Shown here piece after piece: positions 29,821-38,375 of a DNA stretch of 64,000 nucleotides. Both the position numbers and the translations under genes were made by a program. Every line of letters begins with the position of its first letter. Position 1 is the first letter of the stretch. Origin of the DNA: an uncultured SAR86 cluster bacterium (GTDB lineage: Bacteria > Pseudomonadota > Gammaproteobacteria > Magnimaribacterales > D2472); assembly GCA_902520725.1 (NCBI GenBank), contig CABYPB010000001.1, forward strand, positions 1 through 64,000. Reading direction: 5' to 3'. Under the pieces are notes generated by a model, which saw only the letters and a list, made by a program, of their open reading frames with translations, was not told the DNA's origin and made no database searches.

Positions 29821-32424
29821 ATGACCGACAAAAAAAATTCTAATTTCCCAGCTGAGGCAGAAGTCGTCATTGTAGGTGTTGGTGGTATTGTTGGCTCTAT
29901 GCTCGCATATTGGTTAGCAGAATTTGGTCAAAAAAATATTATTGGCTTAGAGAAATCTTCTGTCATTCCATCAGATATAGCCTCGACGGCTCATGCTTCT
30001 GATTTTGTTTACAACACAACACATGACAAATTAGGCTGTTGGACAACTGATTTTAGTAGGAAATTTTATGAAGATAACGGCTTTTTCTTAAAAAAAGGTG
30101 GTTTAGAAATTTGTAGAAAAGATGATGATGCTCGATGGGAAGAGCTTAAAAGAAAAGTTTCCTCAGGAAAAGCTTTTGGAACAAACATCAGGCTTATTTC
30201 TGCTGCTGAAGCTAAAGAAAAATTTCCTTTATTAGATGAAGAATCAATTCGCGGCGCTATGTGGGACCCGGATGCTGGTCTTGTTACACCTCGCTCACAA
30301 GACGTAGTCAGTTTTGCTGTAGAAACTGCAAAAGATAAAGGTGCTCTGAGAACATTTACTGATACTCCTGCAATTGATTTTGAAATTGAAAACGATCGTA
30401 TTGTTGGAGTAAAAACTGATAAAGGTACAATTAAAACTAACAAAGTTGTTATTGCATCAGGAATTTGGGGCCCATTAATGGGTAAAAAAGCTGGAGTTCC
30501 TGTTCCATTGATGCCTCTAGAACATCCTCTTTTATTCTTTGGTCCACTTCCTGAAGCTCAAGGTGCTGAAGATTTTTTAGTATACCCATTGCTTAGAGAT
30601 CAAGGTAATTCTGCTTATGTTAGAGATACAGGAAGACTTCATGGCGGAATGCTTGAATGGGGATTTTATGAAGATAAAAATCCTAGATTAGTGGATCCTG
30701 AAGATATTGGAAATCCCGAAAAAACAATGGGCTCAGATTCAATGAGGTATTTAGATCTTGAAGAGGTGGCTGAACCTTTGGAAAAAGCATTTGAGACAAC
30801 TCCAATATTAAACGAGTTAGGTTGGGATGAAAAAAGTTCATTTAATGGTCTCTTGTCTGTCACGCCTGACGCTGGATCTCTAATAGGCGAAAGCCCTGAA
30901 GTAAGAGGGTTTTGGTTATGTGAAGCGGTTTGGGTTAAAGACGGTCCAGGGTGCGCAAGATTGTGCGCTGAATCTATGGTTTATGGAAAAACGCAAGTAG
31001 ATATGCATTCTTTTGATATAGCTAGATTCTATCCAGAACAAAAAGAAAAGGAATTTGTTAAAACAAGAGCTTTTGAAAATTCTCAAACTATTTATACACC
31101 AGCTGTTCATCCAAGAGAACCTTACATAAGCAGTAGAGAAAAATATGTAAGTCCTTTTTATGAAAGAGAAAAAGAGCTTGGTGGTTTCTTTGATAACGAA
31201 GTTGCTTGTTGGGAAAGAGCACTCGCTTATAAAAGCAACGAACAAAAGCTAGATAAGTATTTAAAAGAAGTTCCTATAAGGGAGGATGAATGGGATCATC
31301 GTCATGTACCTTATGAAATTGCTAATGCAGAACATCTTGCTATGAGTGATTCAGTTGGCATGATAAATCTTTCTCATTTTCCTATTATGGATATCAAGGG
31401 ACCAGATGCAGAACGTATGCTGGAATATCTTTCTGTTGCTAAAGTTGGTAGCAATACTCCTGAAGGCAAAGTTATATATACTAATTTTCTTGACGAGGAT
31501 GGGGGTGTTCATGCAGACCTAACAATCTCACGATTAGGTAAAGATAGCTATCGAATAGTTACAGGAGGTGCTGATGGAAATCGTGACTGGGTATTATTAC
31601 GAAATTATCGTGATGATAATGGACTAAATGCTGATATAAATATTAGAACTCATGATATTGCGACTTTAGGTCTTTGGGGTCCTGAGGCTCAGAAGGCTTT
31701 AGGTAATTTCATTGATCCTAATGAAATCAACATTGAGAACTTCCAATTTGTTAGCGCCAAAAATCTTACTTTAAATTTATCTGGTGGAAGGAAGGTTGAC
31801 GTTTGGGCAGCACGTATTTCCTATGTTGGGGAAAGTGGATGGGAGATCTATTTAAATAATAATAGTGAAGATGGTTTGGCTTTGTATGATTCCCTGCTTG
31901 AAGTTGGTGTTGTTCCTGTTGGAATTGAGACCTATGCAAATAGTAGACGACTTGAAAAAAGCTTTAGACTTCAAGGTGCAGATCTTGAAACTGAATATAA
32001 TGCTATCGAAGCTGCTATTCAAAGACCATTGGTTAAAGAAGCTGATTTTCATGGTAAGGCAGCTCATCTATCTCATAGAGAAGAAGATCCATGCGCTGTT
32101 CTTTGTACAATGACACTAGATGATCTGAATGTATCCGGCAAGACTAGATATCCTGTTGGAATCTCGCCAATTGTTGATCCTGCTACAGGTGAAGTGCCAA
32201 TAGACAGCAAAGGTCGAAGATCTTATACAACAGGTATGTCTTATTGTCCTTCTATCAAAAAATTTGTAGTTATGGGTTATCTACCTAAAGAAATTGCTAT
32301 TAAAGGAAAGTCATTGTTAATTGAATACTTTAATGAAGATGGTGATGGTTTATATCCAATGACGGTTCAAATAGTTGGCAAGGGATCTCTATATGATCCC
32401 ACTAACGAAAGAGTTCGTGCTTAG
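29821..32424 (+). CDS. FAD-dependent oxidoreductase/GcvT fusion (dimethylglycine/sarcosine dehydrogenase-like)
   Basis: VVIVGVGGIVGSMLAYWLAE dinucleotide fold; STAHAS (possible flavinylation His); C-terminal aminomethyltransferase (GcvT) region GYVGESGWEIYL-like. Confidence 0.87.
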   Translation: MTDKKNSNFPAEAEVVIVGVGGIVGSMLAYWLAEFGQKNIIGLEKSSVIPSDIASTAHASDFVYNTTHDKLGCWTTDFSRKFYEDNGFFLKKGGLEICRKDDDARWEELKRKVSSGKAFGTNIRLISAAEAKEKFPLLDEESIRGAMWDPDAGLVTPRSQDVVSFAVETAKDKGALRTFTDTPAIDFEIENDRIVGVKTDKGTIKTNKVVIASGIWGPLMGKKAGVPVPLMPLEHPLLFFGPLPEAQGAEDFLVYPLLRDQGNSAYVRDTGRLHGGMLEWGFYEDKNPRLVDPEDIGNPEKTMGSDSMRYLDLEEVAEPLEKAFETTPILNELGWDEKSSFNGLLSVTPDAGSLIGESPEVRGFWLCEAVWVKDGPGCARLCAESMVYGKTQVDMHSFDIARFYPEQKEKEFVKTRAFENSQTIYTPAVHPREPYISSREKYVSPFYEREKELGGFFDNEVACWERALAYKSNEQKLDKYLKEVPIREDEWDHRHVPYEIANAEHLAMSDSVGMINLSHFPIMDIKGPDAERMLEYLSVAKVGSNTPEGKVIYTNFLDEDGGVHADLTISRLGKDSYRIVTGGADGNRDWVLLRNYRDDNGLNADINIRTHDIATLGLWGPEAQKALGNFIDPNEINIENFQFVSAKNLTLNLSGGRKVDVWAARISYVGESGWEIYLNNNSEDGLALYDSLLEVGVVPVGIETYANSRRLEKSFRLQGADLETEYNAIEAAIQRPLVKEADFHGKAAHLSHREEDPCAVLCTMTLDDLNVSGKTRYPVGISPIVDPATGEVPIDSKGRRSYTTGMSYCPSIKKFVVMGYLPKEIAIKGKSLLIEYFNEDGDGLYPMTVQIVGKGSLYDPTNERVRA

Positions 32425-32435
32425 CCAATAGACTA

Positions 32436-32464
32436 ATGACAATGCCTGTAAACTTGCCTATAAT
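32436..32464 (+). promoter_or_regulatory. Sigma70-type promoter for tRNA-Phe
   Basis: ATGACA-N17-TATAAT ending 16 nt before the tRNA 5' end. Confidence 0.65.
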
Positions 32465-32480
32465 CCGAAGTTCATTTTAA

Positions 32481-32556
32481 GCCCAGATAGCTCAGTTGGT
32501 AGAGCAAAGGACTGAAAATCCTTGTGTCGGTGGTTCGATCCCACCTCTGGGCACCA
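32481..32556 (+). tRNA. tRNA-Phe (GAA anticodon), CCA encoded
   Basis: 76-nt cloverleaf GCCCAGA...GGACTGAAAATCC...GGTTCGATCC...TCTGGGCACCA. Confidence 0.98.
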
Positions 32557-32635
32557 TTATTAAAGCATTTCAGTAATTTTAGTTTTACGAATAATATCAA
32601 AAGTGCTCATAGAAAATCATTACTATATTCAATCT

Positions 32636-32782
32636 TTATCCTAATGCAGTTCTCTTATTGAGACTATCTACTAATGCCTTGATTAACTTATCATTTCTTT
32701 TTTTTAGTTCTGGATTCACTATCTGTTTAAGTTTAGATAGATCTCTTGTTGAGTCTTTTACATATGAAGTTTTCTTTTCCAT
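32636..32782 (-). CDS. Small hypothetical protein, 48 aa (not in ORF track)
   Basis: Hand translation MEKKTSYVKDSTRDLSKLKQIVNPELKKRNDKLIKALVDSLNKRTALG; directly downstream of 32793-33107. Confidence 0.4.
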   Translation of the reverse strand: MEKKTSYVKDSTRDLSKLKQIVNPELKKRNDKLIKALVDSLNKRTALG

Positions 32783-32792
32783 ACTTAAAAAG

Positions 32793-33107
32793 TTATCTCC
32801 AATGATCAGTTAAGTATTCAATTTCATATTCATCACATAACTTTCTTAACTCAGCAACAGAAAATCTTTCTTCAAAAGTAAAACCTTTCCAAAAAGAACA
32901 AAGGACAAATTTTGCGACATCTTTTTGATGAATCATCATAAAGTACTCGTATTCATCAGTTCCCCAAAATTCTTTCACACCATCTCCAAGATCGTGTTCA
33001 CAAAAATGTAAGTTACCTTGATCATCCCAATCAACATGAACATTATGATTAATTTTTCCTTGAGGCAGGTTAAATTCGCATTTAAATACTTGCATATCTT
33101 TCTCCAT
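32793..33107 (-). CDS. Hypothetical protein
   Basis: MEKDMQVFKCEFNLPQGKINHNVHVDWDDQGNLHFCEHDLGDGVKEFWGTDEYEYFM...; protein-like composition, no family recognised. Confidence 0.65.
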   Translation of the reverse strand: MEKDMQVFKCEFNLPQGKINHNVHVDWDDQGNLHFCEHDLGDGVKEFWGTDEYEYFMMIHQKDVAKFVLCSFWKGFTFEERFSVAELRKLCDEYEIEYLTDHWR

Positions 33108-33204
33108 AAAAAACACACCCAAAATTAGGTATGTTGATGTGAGTAATGGAATCTGAAATAAGGAATATATTTCTTTCTTTACACTTATTTATATTGGGAT
33201 TTTA

Positions 33205-33235
33205 TTGAGAAATTCAACTCAATAATTAGTATAAT
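33205..33235 (+). promoter_or_regulatory. Candidate sigma70 promoter with ATTGAG/CTCAAT dyad
   Basis: TATAAT at 33230-33235; TTGAGA at 33205 (19-bp spacer, suboptimal); ATTGAG-N8-CTCAAT inverted repeat spans the -35. Confidence 0.55.
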
Positions 33236-33250
33236 AAAAGTTCATCAAGA

Positions 33251-33327
33251 GTGAGATTGGGTTCTCCTCCAACCTGCCAACTTCGGCAAGGTGGAAAAGC
33301 GATGTGGTTAGCCAACAATTAAAGGAG
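33251..33327 (+). ncRNA. Candidate structured 5' leader RNA upstream of 33333-33545
   Basis: Hairpin CCaACCTGCC-AACTTC-GGCaAGGTGG (33269-33294); TTGG 33257-60/CCAA 33312-15 closing pairing; CTCCT 33264-68 complementary to SD AGGAG 33323-27. Confidence 0.45.
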
Positions 33328-33332
33328 TAAAA

Positions 33333-33545
33333 ATGAAAAATTATAAAAGAACCGATATCAATAAAGATCTTTGGATAAATGACTATGGAAATAATACTTT
33401 TGATTTATTTTTAAGGGCATCTGGACCAACTGGTGCAGTTGTCTATAGATATGAAGAAGGAAGGCTTAAATGGTGCCAAAGAAGAAGTTATGGTGGTGGA
33501 TCAACACCAAAGCACTTTAACTTTTTTAAATCAGATTGGTCATAA
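33333..33545 (+). CDS. Small hypothetical protein (70 aa)
   Basis: SD AAAGGAG at 5-11 nt; MKNYKRTDINKDLWINDYGNNTFDLFLRASGPTGAVVYRYEEGRLKWCQRRSYGGG... Confidence 0.65.
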   Translation: MKNYKRTDINKDLWINDYGNNTFDLFLRASGPTGAVVYRYEEGRLKWCQRRSYGGGSTPKHFNFFKSDWS

Positions 33546-33594
33546 CTATGTCACTGGTATGAAATTTTTATTTTAAAGAAGTTACAATATACGC

Positions 33595-34572
33595 ATGATT
33601 TCAAAACTACAAAAACCTATAGATTCAGGATTTAATTCTAAATCAAATGCTCACGAGATAACAAAAGATGTGGATCTGAATGGGAAAATTTCTATTGTGA
33701 CTGGGGGTTACTCTGGCATTGGCCTTGAAACTACAAGAGAGTTGGTTTCATCAGGAGCTGAGGTGATTATTCCTGCTAAAAGATTAGAAATAGCTATTAA
33801 AAATCTTGAGGGAATCGTTCCTAAAGAGAACGTTATTGAAATGGATTTAAGTGATTTAAATTCTGTTAAAAATTTTACTGACGGTTATAAAGAAAACTTT
33901 AATAGATTAGATTTATTAATTAATAATGCTGGAATTATGGCCTGCCCTGAAACAAGAATTGGTGATAACTGGGAGAGTCAAATTGCGATTAATCATTTTG
34001 GTCACTTCATACTTACTAAAGAGCTAATGGATATGATGGCCGGCAACGATGGAGCAAGATTTGTAAGTCTATCTTCATCAGCTCATTCACTTACAGGAGT
34101 ACTGTGGGATGATATTCATTTTCTTAGTAATCCATATGATAAATGGTTGGCATATGGGCAATCAAAAACAGCATCTTCGTTAATAGCAATAGAATTTGAT
34201 AGATTGATGAAAGATAAAGGTGTTCGAGGTTTCTCTGTTCATCCAGGTGGAATTATCACACCTCTTCAACGTCATCTACAAAAAGAGGAAATGGTAGCAC
34301 TAGGTTGGATGAAGGAAGATGGTTCTCCAACGGAACTTACAAAAAACTTCTTTAAAACAACCAGTCAAGGGGCTTCAACTACTGTCTGGTGTGCAACCAG
34401 CTCTAGCCTAAATGAAATAGGTGGTGTGTTTTGTGAAGACTGTGATATTGCAAAAAGAAAAAATGAAGTTGATGAATCAATGCAAAGATACTTCGGTGTT
34501 GCTGATTGGGCTGTTGATATAGATGAAGCATCGAAGCTTTGGGAACTAACTGAAAAGACGCTTAAATCATGA
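33595..34572 (+). CDS. Short-chain dehydrogenase/reductase (retinol dehydrogenase/WWOX-like)
   Basis: KISIVTGGYSGIGLETTRELVSSGAEV, LLINNAGIMACP, YGQSKTAS. Confidence 0.9.
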   Translation: MISKLQKPIDSGFNSKSNAHEITKDVDLNGKISIVTGGYSGIGLETTRELVSSGAEVIIPAKRLEIAIKNLEGIVPKENVIEMDLSDLNSVKNFTDGYKENFNRLDLLINNAGIMACPETRIGDNWESQIAINHFGHFILTKELMDMMAGNDGARFVSLSSSAHSLTGVLWDDIHFLSNPYDKWLAYGQSKTASSLIAIEFDRLMKDKGVRGFSVHPGGIITPLQRHLQKEEMVALGWMKEDGSPTELTKNFFKTTSQGASTTVWCATSSSLNEIGGVFCEDCDIAKRKNEVDESMQRYFGVADWAVDIDEASKLWELTEKTLKS

Positions 34573-35531
34573 ACGAAACCTTAAGCTTATATCCTCATAT
34601 AGAACCATATAACCATGGTTTTATAGAAGTTGATGAGCATAAAATATACTATGAAGAATGTGGTAACCCGAATGGTAAGCCAGCTGTATTTCTTCATGGA
34701 GGTCCCGGTGGTGGTGGCAGTACAAGCGTAAGAAAATTTTTTAATCCTAAGAGTTATAGAATAATTATTTTTGATCAAAGGGGTTGTGGAAGAAGCGAAC
34801 CTCATGGATGCCTAACAAATAATACTACTTGGGATCTTGTTGATGATATTGAGAAATTAAGAGTCAAGTTGAATGTGGATAAATGGCTAGTGTTTGGTGG
34901 GTCTTGGGGAAGTACTCTTTCTCTAGCTTATGCCCAAACCTATCCTGATTCAGTTTCTGAGCTTGTCTTGAGAGGCATATTTATGCTCAGAAAAAAAGAG
35001 CTAGATTGGTTCTATCAATATGGTGCAAGTAAGATATTTCCTGAAGCATGGGAAAAATTCTTAGAGCCAATTCCTGAAGATGAAAGAAATAGTCTTATGA
35101 ATGCTTATCATAAAATATTTTTAGGAGACGATGAAAATAAGAGACTGAAAGCAGCAATTGCATGGTCAACATGGGAAGGTTCTACAAGTTCAATGAGCTA
35201 TAAACCTGAAATGGTTTCTTCTTTTTCTAATCCAAAGTTTGCTCTTGCATTTGCATTGATTGAAAATCATTATTTTATGAATTTAGGATTTCTAGAAAAC
35301 GAAGATCAACTCATTAAATCATCCAGCATAGATAAAATAAGGCATATTCCTGCAAAAATTATACAAGGAAGATACGACATGATTTGTCCAGTTGAAACAG
35401 CTTGGGAGTTATCTAAGAATTGGCAAGAAGCAGAATTAATCATTGCGCCCTCTTCCGGTCATTCTGCTTTTGAGAAGGAAATAACACATCATCTAATAAG
35501 TGCAACAAATGAGTTTAGTGAACATGTTTAA
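34569..35531 (+). CDS. pip: Prolyl aminopeptidase (proline iminopeptidase)
   Basis: VFLHGGPGGGGSTSVRKFFNP, IIFDQRGCGRSEPHG, FGGSWGSTLSLAYAQ. Confidence 0.95.
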   Translation: MNETLSLYPHIEPYNHGFIEVDEHKIYYEECGNPNGKPAVFLHGGPGGGGSTSVRKFFNPKSYRIIIFDQRGCGRSEPHGCLTNNTTWDLVDDIEKLRVKLNVDKWLVFGGSWGSTLSLAYAQTYPDSVSELVLRGIFMLRKKELDWFYQYGASKIFPEAWEKFLEPIPEDERNSLMNAYHKIFLGDDENKRLKAAIAWSTWEGSTSSMSYKPEMVSSFSNPKFALAFALIENHYFMNLGFLENEDQLIKSSSIDKIRHIPAKIIQGRYDMICPVETAWELSKNWQEAELIIAPSSGHSAFEKEITHHLISATNEFSEHV

Positions 35532-36018
35532 TATTTCTTTTATCGGAATGCCTGGATGTGGAAAATCAACTCTAGGCAATGCTATCTCAAAAGAACTTAA
35601 TTTGAGTTTCGTAGATACTGATCTACTCATCGAAAAAAAATTTGAGATGACATTAGAAGATGTAAAAAATAAATTTGGTTATCAGTTTGTTAGATCATCA
35701 GAAGAAGAAGTAATTCTCAGCTTAGACTCTTCTTCACAAATAATCTCAACAGGTGGCAGTGCAGTATATTCAAGTGTATCAATGGGGCATCTTAAGTCTT
35801 TTGCTAGAATTATTTATATTGATACATCGCTTGATACTATTATTAAAAGAATTGATCTAGGTCAAGAGAGAGGTCTTGCTGTTCCAGATAACGTTTCGAT
35901 TTCGGATGTTTATTCCGAGAGGAAACCTCTTTACGAAAGATTTGCGCAAAATACAATTGATGGCTCTATGCCAATTGATGCTTTGGTCAAATTAACACAA
36001 GAAATCATTAATGAGTAA
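35524..36018 (+). CDS. aroK: Shikimate kinase
   Basis: MFNISFIGMPGCGKSTLGNAIS, FVDTDLLIE, STGGSAVYS; ATG 35524 preferred. Confidence 0.82.
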   Translation: MFNISFIGMPGCGKSTLGNAISKELNLSFVDTDLLIEKKFEMTLEDVKNKFGYQFVRSSEEEVILSLDSSSQIISTGGSAVYSSVSMGHLKSFARIIYIDTSLDTIIKRIDLGQERGLAVPDNVSISDVYSERKPLYERFAQNTIDGSMPIDALVKLTQEIINE

Positions 36019-36682
36019 AAATATTCTGGTAGTTGGAGCTTCTGGTCTTGTCGGAAGCAATATTTTAGAACATCTTGAAAATGGAGATTCAAAAATAACT
36101 TTATTATTGAGAAGAAGGCTTGAAGATAAAGCCCACCTTAAACAAATCATTACTGAGTTTAACAATATTGATAATCTAGATGAAATCCAGGCCGTTGATG
36201 AAGTCTATATAGCAATTGGAAAAAAACTTTCATTATTTGAACTTTTATATCTGCAGAAGAGTAAAAGAAAAGAATTTGAGTTAGTAGATTTTGATTACAT
36301 TAGGAATATAGCATTATTTGCTAAAAAACTTGGCGCAAAATCATTAGGTTTAATTTCTGCAGTAGGTGCAAATGAAAATTCAAGAAATATATATCTTAGT
36401 GTCAAAGGAAAAATTGAAAAAGAAATAATCTCAATGGGTTTTGAAAAAATTGTAATTGCACAACCTGGTCATTTGTTAGGCAAAAGAGAAAAGGAAGATT
36501 CAAAATTTTTAATATATGTATTTGAAAAAATTACAAATATTCTAGGTTATATAATGATTGGTCCTTTAAAAAAATTTAGAAATATAGATGCATCATTGGT
36601 AGCAAAAACTCTCATATCTAAAATGGGTGATAATCATGGGGGAATAGATTTTCTAAACTTCGATAATTTTAAAAACCTGTAG
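36011..36682 (+). CDS. NAD(P)-binding protein (NmrA/HTATIP2-like)
   Basis: ILVVGASGLVGSNILEHL, LGLISAVGANENSRNIYLSVKGKIEKEI. Confidence 0.8.
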   Translation: MSKNILVVGASGLVGSNILEHLENGDSKITLLLRRRLEDKAHLKQIITEFNNIDNLDEIQAVDEVYIAIGKKLSLFELLYLQKSKRKEFELVDFDYIRNIALFAKKLGAKSLGLISAVGANENSRNIYLSVKGKIEKEIISMGFEKIVIAQPGHLLGKREKEDSKFLIYVFEKITNILGYIMIGPLKKFRNIDASLVAKTLISKMGDNHGGIDFLNFDNFKNL

Positions 36683-36941
36683 AATTTTTTCTTTGATTTT
36701 TTATAATTTTTTTAATTCCGTTGCTAGCATTTAACAACCAAAAAGCATTTGCAAAAACAAAATAATAAAGACCAAGATAAATCTGGACAATAATTGCAAA
36801 AATGCTTCCAGCAATGACTGCCGATAGTCCTATTAATCTCTTTTTTGCTTTCTTTGAAACAATAAGAGGTGCGGCTACCAATGTGCCAAAAAAGACGCTC
36901 AATATCTGGATAATTTCTAACATACTCATACTGATAAGCAC
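36669..36941 (-). CDS. Hypothetical small membrane protein
   Basis: Hydrophobic segments; convergent overlap with upstream gene. Confidence 0.6.
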   Translation of the reverse strand: MLISMSMLEIIQILSVFFGTLVAAPLIVSKKAKKRLIGLSAVIAGSIFAIIVQIYLGLYYFVFANAFWLLNASNGIKKIIKNQRKNSTGF

Positions 36942-37067
36942 TCAGAATATGCTCATTAGTATAAATATCGACGCATTATGAATACTTAAATTTAAAAGTA
37001 AACATTTTTTTGAACTTTATTAAAAAAAATGTAATCTAATAGGTATGAATTAAATTTTGGAGAACCT

Positions 37068-37439
37068 ATGAGGAACTTTTTTTTAATAGTCGTAGTATTT
37101 TTATCAGTAGGAATTACTGCTGACGGTCATAAACCTTCAGAAAAGTCTACTAAAGATAAATATGATAATAATCCAAATCATCTTATGGATTTTAAAGAAT
37201 GCAGGGAATTAAAAGATGGTATTGGAGGTCTACTGGCTCTAAATGGTGGTATCTGGAAAGAAATAGAGATGAATCCAGAGAATGAGGAAAAATGGTTGGA
37301 GGTAGCTTTGATTGCTGATCTTGCTGCTAATTATTCAGAAATTTATGATGTTTTCTGCAAAGATATGATTGCTCAAAGAATGAAAATGAGAATCATGGCA
37401 GACAAAAAGAAACATAAGCACCATAAAAAAGAAGAATAG
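37068..37439 (+). CDS. Hypothetical secreted protein
   Basis: N-terminal signal MRNFFLIVVVFLSVGITADGH; SD GGAG; basic His/Lys-rich tail. Confidence 0.6.
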   Translation: MRNFFLIVVVFLSVGITADGHKPSEKSTKDKYDNNPNHLMDFKECRELKDGIGGLLALNGGIWKEIEMNPENEEKWLEVALIADLAANYSEIYDVFCKDMIAQRMKMRIMADKKKHKHHKKEE

Positions 37440-37446
37440 GAGATAA

Positions 37447-37671
37447 CTAAAATTTTCCTCTTTGGAATCTCATTCTAATTGCATATACTCTTAGAAGTGC
37501 TACTACAGTAATAATTATCTGTATAAATATAGATATTTTTAAAGGATCGGACCATTCCCAGTTATCAATTGTTAGCCATAGAAGATAAGTTTGAAGTGGA
37601 AAATTTATAGCTGCTCCCATAAGAACAACAATAATTGATTCCCTTAAGGCAACTTTTTCCGTTTTATTCAT
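37447..37671 (-). CDS. Hypothetical small membrane protein
   Basis: Two hydrophobic segments, 74 aa. Confidence 0.6.
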   Translation of the reverse strand: MNKTEKVALRESIIVVLMGAAINFPLQTYLLWLTIDNWEWSDPLKISIFIQIIITVVALLRVYAIRMRFQRGKF

Positions 37672-37679
37672 AATTTTTC

Positions 37680-38006
37680 CTATTTAATTTTTACTGCTGT
37701 TCCATATGCTAAGATTTCTGCTGCGCCCTGAGCAACTGTTGAGGTCTGAAATCTGAATCCTAAAATCGCATTTGCTCCTTTGGATTGAGCGTCTTCTATC
37801 ATTCTTGCATATGCCTGGTCTCTAGAGGTTTTCAATAGTTTTGAATAGCCAACTAATTCACCACCTACAATATTCTTTAGAAATGCGAACATATCCGATC
37901 CAACATTTCTTGATCTCACTGTACTTCCTTGGACAAGACCAATATGTTCTTGAATATCAACATTGGCTATGTCGTATGTTGTAAAAACTTTGATATCTTC
38001 ATTCAT
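37680..38006 (-). CDS. YbjQ family (UPF0145, heavy-metal-binding domain) protein
   Basis: HIGLVQGSTVRSRNVGSDMFAFLKNIVGGEL, ANAILGFRF; ATG 38006 preferred. Confidence 0.87.
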   Translation of the reverse strand: MNEDIKVFTTYDIANVDIQEHIGLVQGSTVRSRNVGSDMFAFLKNIVGGELVGYSKLLKTSRDQAYARMIEDAQSKGANAILGFRFQTSTVAQGAAEILAYGTAVKIK

Positions 38007-38042
38007 GACATTTTCCTGATAATGGTTTAAGTTATAAATATA

Positions 38043-38375
38043 ATGCAAGAATTAGTAGAAGCAAAGTTTTCAATTGGAAATATTGTAAAACACAAATTTT
38101 TAAACTTTAGAGGTGTTATTTTTGATCTTGATCCAAGTTTTAATAATACAGATGAATGGTATAACGCAATACCAAAAAAATTTAGACCAAACAAAAATCA
38201 ACCCTTTTATCACTTATTCGCAGAGAATGAAGAAATTTTTTATATCGCATATGTTTCTGAACAGAATCTCCTTGATGATTTAGAACGAGGTCCTGCCAAC
38301 CATCCGGATATCAAGATGATTTTTTCTCACTTTAATGGAAAAAATTATGTCCCTCACGAGAGATCAAAAAATTAA
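38043..38375 (+). CDS. hspQ: Heat shock protein HspQ
   Basis: FSIGNIVKHKFLNFRGVIFDLDP, QPFYHLFAEN, YVSEQNLL. Confidence 0.92.
   Translation: MQELVEAKFSIGNIVKHKFLNFRGVIFDLDPSFNNTDEWYNAIPKKFRPNKNQPFYHLFAENEEIFYIAYVSEQNLLDDLERGPANHPDIKMIFSHFNGKNYVPHERSKN

Noticed and set aside
30066-32113. ORFs overlapping the FAD/GcvT gene on both strands
   Set aside because: Embedded in a long, convincing CDS; no independent evidence.
33251-33327. Assignment of the structured leader to a named riboswitch class (SAM-II/V, SAH, THF, glutamine, preQ1, glycine)
   Set aside because: I could not match the conserved core of any of these from memory; left as an unnamed candidate requiring an Rfam search.
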